From positions 1 to 16,792 of the forward strand of contig CAVQQX010000057.1 of the NCBI GenBank assembly GCA_963714645.1: a DNA stretch of 16,792 nucleotides, given 5' to 3'. The notes under the pieces were generated by a model. That model saw only the letters and a program-made list of their open reading frames with translations, was not told the origin of the DNA and did not search any database. A program made the position numbers and the translations under genes. The DNA is from RPQJ01 sp963714645 (GTDB taxonomy: Bacteria > Pseudomonadota > Gammaproteobacteria > Steroidobacterales > Steroidobacteraceae). How positions within the stretch are numbered: position 1 is the first letter of the stretch; every line of letters begins with the position of its first letter. Of the stretch, positions 1-4,723 are shown one piece after another.

Positions 1-417
1 TTTTTTTCGGTGCGCCCGGCAGGGCGCACCTTCTTGGAGGTGAAAGTCCTCTACGGCCCCGACACGGGGAACCGTTAGCTGCACGGCAAGGGCGGTCTGG
101 GTGACTGGACGTCTGAAGGAAGCCGGAGGCAAAGCGCTGGCGCGACGAACAGGAAGCGGATACGAGGCGGCGTCGTGGGGTAAGCAGGCCGAAAGATGCA
201 AAGCCCGATACGTGTACGGAACGCGGCGACGTATATCCGACGCGCATAAGCGTGACAGAAGGTGCGCAATACCCGGGGAGATCTGGCGGTGTGCCGTTGG
301 CTACGAGGATCGAGAGGTTCTCGGAGGCATCGCCAGAAGTCAGCCGAGGCCATAGTAGCGACGAGCGATCGTGGCGAAGGGCCGAACAACGACACCGAGA
401 GTAGGACGACGGATCTC

Positions 418-1815
418 GTGCTCGACCGTGACGACAGAAGCGCCGTGGATAGCGGCGGCCCCGCAGAGGTGAGCGAGCCGGCAGCTCGCGAGCCGGCCCG
501 GGGTGTCGAGGTTGAGACGGCGACCGTTGGGCGAACGAAATCGGAGGACTGCGCGACGATGGAGCGCGTGGTGGAGCGAGCCAACGTGCGGTTGGCGTAC
601 CAGCGGGTGGTTCGGAACAAGGGCGCGGCAGGCGTCGCTGGCGTCACCGTGGCCGAGTTCCGTGACTGGCTCGTGGTGCACTGGCCGAGTGTGAAGAAAG
701 CGCTGCTGGAAGGGCGGTACCTGCCGCGTGCGGTACGTCGGGTGGACATCCCCAAGCCCTCGGGCGGGGTGCGGACACTCGGTATCCCGACGCTGGTGGA
801 CAGACTGATCCAGCAGGCGCTGCATCAAGTGCTCTCACCGCACTTCGAGCCGACGTTCTCGTCGCACAGCTACGGCTTCCGGCCGGGACGCTCGGCGGCA
901 CAGGCGGTGAAGCAGGCACAGGCGTACATCGGTGACGGCAAGCGCTGGGTGGTGGACCTCGATCTGGAGAAGTTCTTCGATCGGGTGAACCACGACGTGC
1001 TGATGTCACGGGTGTCGCGCTGCGTGCACGATGTGCGCGTGTTGAAGCTGATCCGCCGGTTCCTGGAGGCGGGGATGATGCAGGACGGAGTTGTCACGGC
1101 GCGGACAGAAGGCACGCCGCAGGGCGGGCCGCTGTCGCCGCTGCTGTCGAACATCCTGCTGACGGACCTCGACCGGGAGCTGGAGCGACGGAACCTCGCG
1201 TTCTGTCGCTATGCCGATGACTGCAACGTCTACGTGAGCAGTCGGGTGGCGGGGGAGCGGGTGATGAGCGGGATCAGGGCCTACCTCGAGGCGGTCTTGC
1301 ACCTGCGCATCAACCCGGCGAAGAGCGCCGTGGCGCGACCGTGGTCGAGGGTGTTCCTCGGTTACAGCGTCACGGCGCATCGCCGCCCGCGCCTGCGGAT
1401 CGCAACGGCAAGCGCGCAGCGGTTGCAACAACGCATCCGTGAGCAGATGCGGCGCGGGCGTGGCCGATCGCTCGCCCACACGATCGAGGACTTAAACCCG
1501 CTGCTGCGCGGCTGGATGGGTTACTTCCAGCAGACGCAGGGCCGGCGGGTGATCGAGACTCTCGATGAGTGGCTGCGGCGACGGCTGCGCTGTCTGCTGT
1601 GGCGGCAGTGGAGGCGCCCGAGGAACCGGGCGCGGCACCTGCGTCAGCGCGGACTCGATGAGGACCGAGCGTGGCGCAGTGCGGTTAATGGGCGCGGCCC
1701 TTGGTGGAATGCCGGGGCCCCGCACATGAACGCTGCGCTGCCGAACACGTTCTTCACACACATGGGGCTGGTCTCGCTGGTGGTTACGCACCAGCGACTT
1801 CAGCGTGTTCGTTGA
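418..1815 (+). CDS. ltrA: Group II intron reverse transcriptase/maturase
   Basis: This protein helps the intron RNA fold and splice, and copies it into DNA during retrohoming. The reverse transcriptase motifs are in order: RT0/RT1 (VRNKGAAGVAGVTV, IPKPSGGVRTLGIP), SYGFRPGRSA, the first catalytic Asp in VDLDLEKFFDRVNHD, TPQGGPLSPLLSN, the catalytic YADD at 1210-1221 and a FLGYS motif. Domain X (maturase) follows, with LRGWMGYF and then SHMNAALP near the C-terminus. No HNH endonuclease domain is visible, which fits class C. The start is uncertain. The frame is open from a GTG at 262, but 262-390 looks like ribozyme RNA, so a start in domain IV is preferred. GTG 418 is used here. ATG 559, 11 nt after GGAGG, would begin right at the conserved core and give a 418-residue protein. 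The stop codon overlaps the base of domain V. Confidence 0.88.
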   Translation: MLDRDDRSAVDSGGPAEVSEPAAREPARGVEVETATVGRTKSEDCATMERVVERANVRLAYQRVVRNKGAAGVAGVTVAEFRDWLVVHWPSVKKALLEGRYLPRAVRRVDIPKPSGGVRTLGIPTLVDRLIQQALHQVLSPHFEPTFSSHSYGFRPGRSAAQAVKQAQAYIGDGKRWVVDLDLEKFFDRVNHDVLMSRVSRCVHDVRVLKLIRRFLEAGMMQDGVVTARTEGTPQGGPLSPLLSNILLTDLDRELERRNLAFCRYADDCNVYVSSRVAGERVMSGIRAYLEAVLHLRINPAKSAVARPWSRVFLGYSVTAHRRPRLRIATASAQRLQQRIREQMRRGRGRSLAHTIEDLNPLLRGWMGYFQQTQGRRVIETLDEWLRRRLRCLLWRQWRRPRNRARHLRQRGLDEDRAWRSAVNGRGPWWNAGAPHMNAALPNTFFTHMGLVSLVVTHQRLQRVR

Positions 1816-1847
1816 ACCGCCGTATGCGGAACCGCACGTACGGTGGT
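1814..1847 (+). other. Group II intron domain V (catalytic hairpin)
   Basis: The stem pairs 1816-1824 with 1839-1847 and 1825-1828 with 1833-1836, closed by the GAAC loop at 1829-1832. The characteristic two-nucleotide bulge is C1837-G1838. The catalytic triad is C1818-G1819-C1820, with G1819 in a G-U wobble to T1844. A CGC rather than AGC triad marks group IIC. Every pair is Watson-Crick or G-U, so this part of the ribozyme is intact. Confidence 0.9.
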
Positions 1848-1849
1848 GT

Positions 1850-1887
1850 GGGAGGCCGGCTGGCGTAAGCTAGCCGGCCTACCCGAT
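1850..1887 (+). other. Group II intron domain VI and 3' splice site
   Basis: GGG 1850-1852 pairs with CCC 1882-1884, A1853 with T1880, and 1854-1861 with 1872-1879. The stem is extended by 1862-1864 with 1869-1871 and capped by a GTAA tetraloop. A1881 is left unpaired 7 nt from the proposed 3' end, the classical position of the branch-point adenosine. The intron is inferred to end at ...CCGAT (1887), with the 3' exon starting CCCATCGG. Confidence 0.82.
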
Positions 1888-1969
1888 CCCATCGGCAGAC
1901 GGCTGTCGGCACGGTTGCCGGCGCGCGGAGCGCACGGCGTGAGCCTCGTGCAGGCACAAGCTGGGGCCG

Positions 1970-2275
1970 ATGATCGACCTCGGCACACTCGGCGGCCTGC
2001 TCGACCGCCAGCACGAACTGCACGCATACTGCGCGCGCTGCGATCGCTGGTGCACGCTCGACCTCCGGCGACTGGTCGCCGCCGGCCTCGGTCCACGGCG
2101 CCTGCCCTTGCGCGTGCGCTGCAGTGATTGTGGCGAGTCCGGCACGCTGCAGGTGCGGCCTCCCGCCCCGTCGCGGTCGTCGAGCGGCTGGATCGCGCCG
2201 CCGGCCCCTGACCTGATGCGGCCGGATTCGGTATCGTGGCCAGCATGGAAACCTCACAAGCAAAATCGGTCCTGA
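1970..2275 (+). CDS. Small zinc-ribbon hypothetical protein
   Basis: This is a 101-residue protein with two Cys pairs, YCARC near residue 20 and RCSDC near residue 50, separated by the basic linker RRLVAAGLGPRRLPLRV. That spacing suggests a four-cysteine zinc ribbon. The C-terminal third is rich in Pro and Ser and looks unstructured. I recognise the general type of short CxxC...CxxC protein found in proteobacteria but not a named family, and the function is unknown. The ATG at 1970 has only a weak GGGG upstream. Its 3' end overlaps the start of the next gene by about 30 nt in another frame, which suggests co-translation. It lies 82 nt after the intron, so the intron probably sits between transcription units. 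The region 1888-1969 shows no clear promoter. Confidence 0.62.
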   Translation: MIDLGTLGGLLDRQHELHAYCARCDRWCTLDLRRLVAAGLGPRRLPLRVRCSDCGESGTLQVRPPAPSRSSSGWIAPPAPDLMRPDSVSWPAWKPHKQNRS

Positions 2276-3228
2276 CCGTGGCGCTGATGGCTGCGTTCGC
2301 AGACGGCATGAACGACGAGCGCGAGCGGGAGGCGGTGCGCGATCTCGCCGGATCCCTGGGCCAGCAGGGCGGCATCGACCTGCCGGCGGTGTATCGCGAG
2401 GTGCTTATCGCAAAGCCGCCACTCGAGGCCGTGGTCGCGCCGCTCACGACGTCGGAGCTGCGAAATTACACCTACGAGATGGCCGTGGCCGTCGTGAATG
2501 CAGACGGCGCGCAGGTGCCGGCCGAAGCGGCCTTCCTCGCGAGCCTCGCGACGGCACTCGGATTGTCGCAGGGACCCGCGGCAGCCAGCGCCGCGGCGGC
2601 GGGCGCGGTTGCGGACGCTGCGTTCGACCCGCTGCCGCGAGATCCGGCTTCGCGCAGGACGCCGCCGCTCGCCGGCAGGGTCCTCGGCAAGGCGCAGGTC
2701 GGCGACGAGGAACTCGATCGGGTCATCCTGAACGCGGCCATCACGAATGCCGCACTCGAGCTGCTGCCGGAGACGCTGGCGTCGATGGCGATCATCCCGC
2801 TGCAGATGCGCCTCGTGTTCCGGATCGGGAAGTCCTACGGCTACGAGATGGACCGCACGCATTCGAAGGATTTCATCGCGACGCTGGGCGTCGGCCTCAC
2901 CTCGCAGTACGTCGAGCAGTTCGGTCGCAAGCTGCTGGGTGGACTGCTGGGGGGCATGACTGGCGGAATGGGACGCGCGCTCGGTCGACAGGCCGCGAGT
3001 TCGGGGCTCACGTTCGCAACCACTTACGCGATCGGCCGAGTCGCGCAGCGCTATTACGCAGGCGGACGCACGCTCGACGCGGCGACGTTGAAGCAGACGT
3101 TCGCTGCGCTGCTCGAGGAGGCGCGCTCGATGGCGCCGAAGTACCAGTCACAGGTCGAGCAGGCCGCGCGGTCGATCGACACGCGGCACCTGGTCGAACT
3201 GGTGCGTGGTGGAGGGAGTGGCTCGTGA
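2245..3228 (+). CDS. TerB-like / DUF697-like domain protein of unknown function
   Basis: This is a 327-residue protein. Residues 1 to about 110 form an all-helical TerB-like domain with two acidic repeats, AAFADGMNDERE and VVNADGAQVPAEAAFL, the motif type that binds metal in tellurite-resistance TerB. An Ala/Pro-rich linker (about 110-150) follows. Residues about 155-300 resemble DUF697, a family with hydrophobic helices often found next to small GTPase domains: NAAITNAALELLPETLASMA, MRLVFRIGKSYGYEMD and a Gly-rich GGLLGGMTGGMGRALG segment, then TTYAIGRVAQRYYAGG. The Gly-rich segment and flanking helices could contact a membrane. No signal peptide is visible. An in-frame GTG at 2236 is an alternative start; ATG 2245 was preferred. 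The role is unknown, possibly in envelope or stress response, inferred from domains only. Confidence 0.78.
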   Translation: METSQAKSVLTVALMAAFADGMNDEREREAVRDLAGSLGQQGGIDLPAVYREVLIAKPPLEAVVAPLTTSELRNYTYEMAVAVVNADGAQVPAEAAFLASLATALGLSQGPAAASAAAAGAVADAAFDPLPRDPASRRTPPLAGRVLGKAQVGDEELDRVILNAAITNAALELLPETLASMAIIPLQMRLVFRIGKSYGYEMDRTHSKDFIATLGVGLTSQYVEQFGRKLLGGLLGGMTGGMGRALGRQAASSGLTFATTYAIGRVAQRYYAGGRTLDAATLKQTFAALLEEARSMAPKYQSQVEQAARSIDTRHLVELVRGGGSGS

Positions 3229-3272
3229 CTGGGGAACAGTGAGTAGTGAGTTGTGAGGAACAGGGGCCAGCC
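3229..3272. repeat. Short GTGAG-type repeat region
   Basis: The core GTGAGTAGTGAGTTGTGAG holds three partial copies of a GTGAGTx heptamer, flanked by GGGGAACA on the left and GGAACAGGGG on the right. It begins directly after the stop codon of the DUF697-like gene and ends where the histidine phosphatase remnant begins. Its base composition is clearly less GC-rich than its surroundings. Similar GTGAG-rich interspersed repeats occur between genes in some gammaproteobacteria, but that is from memory. Whether it is repeated elsewhere in this genome cannot be seen here. Confidence 0.5.
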
Positions 3273-3363
3273 AGCCCGACTGCCGTGCACCGAGGGCGGT
3301 GATCGAGTCGTGATTCCCGGCGAAATCCGGCTGCCCGTGGCGGACGAGGTACAGTGGTGGCAT
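3268..3363 (-). pseudogene. Truncated histidine phosphatase (phosphoglycerate mutase-like) N-terminal remnant
   Basis: Reading leftwards from ATG 3363-3361, the frame encodes about 32 residues that look like the N-terminus of the histidine phosphatase superfamily. MPPLYLVRHGQPDF contains the catalytic RHG motif with its nucleophilic His, and SITALGARQSGWL matches the usual LTxxGxxQAxxL helix. Similarity stops abruptly at 3268, where the frame enters the GTGAG repeat and then runs antisense through the neighbouring gene. A normal member is about 190-220 residues, so at least 80 percent is missing and the catalytic site is incomplete. It is interpreted as the stub of a gene removed by a deletion or rearrangement at the repeat. 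Its ATG overlaps the first codon of the divergent SAM hydrolase gene. Confidence 0.72.
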
Positions 3364-4201
3364 GCCGGTGCAGTCTAGCGTGATGGACCCGTTCCAACCC
3401 TGCGGCATCGTCACGCTGACAACGGACTTCGGTCACCGCGATCCTTTCGTCGGCGTGATGAAGGGCCGCCTCCTCGGGCGCGCGCCGGCGGCACGCATCG
3501 TCGATCTCACGCACGAGATTGCCCCACATTGCCCGGCCGAGGCCGGCTTCTGGCTCGGGCGGTCGTTTCGGGATTTTCCGACAGGCACCGTGCATGTCGC
3601 CGTCGTCGATCCAGGCGTCGGCACGTCGCGCGACATCGTGCTGGCTGAAGCAGACAGCCATCTGTTCCTCGCGCCGGACAACGGCCTGCTCGGCGGCGTG
3701 CTGGCGCGACTGTCCCAGCGAGCGCGACTGCGGCGGCTCGACTGGTCGACGTTGGCGCGGATCGGGCTCGCGGAGCCCAGCGCGACGTTCCACGGGCGGG
3801 ACGTGTTCGCGCCGCTTGCCGCGGAAGTCGTCGCGGGACGGCTCCGTCCGCAGGACATCGGGCCGACGGTGGCAGGCTTGTCTTCGGATATCCTGCCCGT
3901 GCCATCGGTGAAGGACGACGTCATCGCGGGCGTCGTGATCACGGTCGACCACTTCGGCAACCTGCTGACCAACATCGACTCCGACGTACTCGCGGACTGG
4001 CCGCCGGGGGTCGTCGTGGAGGTCGCGGCACGCCGGTTCCCTTTCCGGCGCACCTATGCCGACGTCGGCCCCGGCGAATACCTGGGACTCGTCAACTCGT
4101 TCGGCGTCCTCGAGATCGCCCGTGCTGGCGGCAATGCGGCCGAGGGCCTCGCGGCCGGCCGCGGGACGCCCGTTCTGGTCGTCCGACCTCCGACCCTATA
4201 A
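3362..4201 (+). CDS. SAM hydroxide adenosyltransferase (DUF62 / SAM hydrolase family)
   Basis: This 279-residue protein belongs to the family related to SAM-dependent chlorinase and fluorinase. Most members hydrolyse S-adenosylmethionine to adenosine and methionine with an activated water; it is probably cytosolic. The N-terminal motif IVTLTTDFGHRDPFVGVMKG is typical, followed by IVDLTHEI, VVDPGVGT, LAPDNGLL and TFHGRDVFAP, which carry the Asp, Arg and His positions used by the hydrolases. The smaller C-terminal domain contains VDHFGNLLTNI and GPGEYLGLVNSFGVLEIA. Length is normal. ATG 3362 follows a weak AGG; an in-frame ATG at 3383 is closer to the conserved start and also possible. It stands alone: the small-protein promoter lies downstream and the upstream neighbour is a gene stub on the other strand. 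Confidence 0.9.
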   Translation: MPVQSSVMDPFQPCGIVTLTTDFGHRDPFVGVMKGRLLGRAPAARIVDLTHEIAPHCPAEAGFWLGRSFRDFPTGTVHVAVVDPGVGTSRDIVLAEADSHLFLAPDNGLLGGVLARLSQRARLRRLDWSTLARIGLAEPSATFHGRDVFAPLAAEVVAGRLRPQDIGPTVAGLSSDILPVPSVKDDVIAGVVITVDHFGNLLTNIDSDVLADWPPGVVVEVAARRFPFRRTYADVGPGEYLGLVNSFGVLEIARAGGNAAEGLAAGRGTPVLVVRPPTL

Positions 4202-4224
4202 GTCCCTGAGTGGCAAGGGAACCG

Positions 4225-4263
4225 GACCGGGGTGCGCCGGTCTTAGGGGCGTGTCGGACGCCC
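4225..4263 (+). terminator. Tandem hairpins after the SAM hydrolase gene, possible terminator
   Basis: Two perfect 6-bp hairpins follow 23 nt after the stop codon. GACCGG 4225-4230 pairs with CCGGTC 4237-4242 around a 6-nt loop and is followed by TTAGG. GGGCGT 4247-4252 pairs with ACGCCC 4258-4263 around a 5-nt loop. There is no real T-run, so intrinsic termination would be weak. Position between one gene and the next promoter is the main support. Confidence 0.35.
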
Positions 4264-4298
4264 GTTGCCGGCCGTCGTTGCGCTGCAGCACGACCCGG

Positions 4299-4326
4299 TT
4301 GTGAAGCGGTCCGATCCGTGTATAGT
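4299..4326 (+). promoter_or_regulatory. Sigma70-type promoter for the small-protein/lysAC cluster
   Basis: TTGTGA (4299-4304) and TATAGT (4321-4326) are separated by 16 nt and match the -35 and -10 consensus well in an otherwise GC-rich region. Transcription would start near 4333, giving a leader of about 60 nt before the small gene at 4393. That leader can form a 7-bp hairpin with one bulged C (4337-4344 with 4354-4360), followed by an AT-richer segment. No operator or known riboswitch is recognised in it. Confidence 0.6.
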
Positions 4327-4392
4327 TCGCAGCCTTGTGCCTGCGTACACGCGGCAGCACGTTGAAATTGCAGGATTTTCTCGGGGCGTGCA

Positions 4393-4599
4393 ATGGGACG
4401 AGACGAGGAACACTTCGACTTGGACGAAGACTTCGTGGCTGGCGCCGAAGAAGGCGAGGATTACGACCGCTTCATCGAGCGCGTCGATCGCCGCAAGCAG
4501 GCGGTGAAGAAAGGCAAGGCTGCCTGGAGCAAGCTCGAGGACGTGCTGGCCGAGAAACGCCTGCAGAAAGAACTCAAGGACGACTACGAAGACAAGTAG
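4393..4599 (+). CDS. Small charged hypothetical protein, PA3496-like
   Basis: This is a 68-residue soluble protein with an acidic N-terminal half (DEEHFDLDEDF, EEGEDYDRF) and a Lys-rich C-terminal half. The tail KLEDVLAEKRLQKELKDDYE resembles, from memory, the conserved end of small PA3496-type proteins of gammaproteobacteria, annotated as putative envelope integrity factors. The match is by eye and the function is unproven. There are no Cys residues, membrane segment or signal peptide. ATG 4393 is preceded by CGGGGCG. It is the first gene after the promoter at 4299-4326 and lies 124 nt before lysAC, probably on the same transcript. About nine Lys codons crowd into its last 36 codons, just before a structured leader and a lysine-biosynthesis gene, which raises a speculative regulatory link. 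Confidence 0.68.
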   Translation: MGRDEEHFDLDEDFVAGAEEGEDYDRFIERVDRRKQAVKKGKAAWSKLEDVLAEKRLQKELKDDYEDK

Positions 4600-4613
4600 C
4601 CAGACGACTGCAC

Positions 4614-4718
4614 GGGCCCCCGGCTCCTGACACGGGGAGCCGGTGACCGTCCGGTTCGCCGCAGCCGGACGAGGTCAGGATGTGGAAGGCGCCGCCGTAG
4701 AAAGGCGCCACGGGGTCC
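4614..4718 (+). promoter_or_regulatory. Structured lysAC leader, candidate cis-regulatory RNA
   Basis: Helix P1 pairs GGGCCC 4614-4619 with GGGTCC 4713-4718 (one G-U). It encloses three hairpins. H1 is 8 perfect bp (4620-4627 with 4636-4643). H2 starts at the next base: TGAC 4644-4647 with GTCA 4674-4677, then a 2-nt bulge and 4648-4656 with 4663-4671, 13 bp in all. H3 is GGCGCC 4688-4693 with 4704-4709. P1, H1 and H2 abut with no unpaired bases, leaving a 10-nt linker GGATGTGGAA before H3. The 3' strand of P1 covers the GGGG that probably serves as ribosome-binding site for ATG 4724. It does not match the lysine riboswitch or another class I can recall. GC-rich DNA pairs easily, so this needs comparative support. 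Confidence 0.42.
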
Positions 4719-4723
4719 GCTCG

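Larger units (their letters stand above)
10..1887 (+). mobile_element. Group IIC (bacterial class C) self-splicing intron, apparently full length
   Basis: The element starts with GTGCGCCCGGC, the usual GUGYG-type 5' end, and ends ...CTACCCGAT. Its 5' hairpin (10-30), the stretch CCCGGGGAGATCTGG near 272 and the GAAGGGCCGAACAA near 376 resemble, from memory, the Oceanobacillus iheyensis class C intron. Domain V has the CGC catalytic triad typical of class C, and domain VI has a bulged adenosine 7 nt from the 3' end. The 5' exon is T7 followed by CG, as expected for class C introns, which insert after the T-run of intrinsic terminators; the terminator stem would lie outside the window. TTTCG at 5-9 (IBS1) is perfectly complementary to CGAAA at 190-194, a candidate EBS1. 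The maturase is encoded in domain IV. All visible parts look intact, so splicing and mobility are plausible but unproven. Confidence 0.9.

Noticed and set aside
3350..3355. TACAGT as a -10 box for the DUF62 gene
   Set aside because: No plausible -35 lies 15-19 nt upstream, and the position is only 7 nt before the proposed start codon.
3148..3414. The whole 88-codon minus-strand frame as a functional histidine phosphatase
   Set aside because: Only about 32 residues match the family; the rest is the repeat and antisense of the DUF697-like gene. It is too short to hold the second half of the active site.
4614..4718. Identification of the lysAC leader as the known lysine riboswitch
   Set aside because: The conserved L-box core elements are not visible and the overall length and junction differ, so only an unclassified structured leader is claimed.
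4643..4723. An upstream GTG start that would extend LysAC by 27 residues
   Set aside because: The extension has no similarity to LysAC N-termini as I know them, the GTG sits inside a stable hairpin, and ATG 4724 gives the normal distance to KFGGSS.
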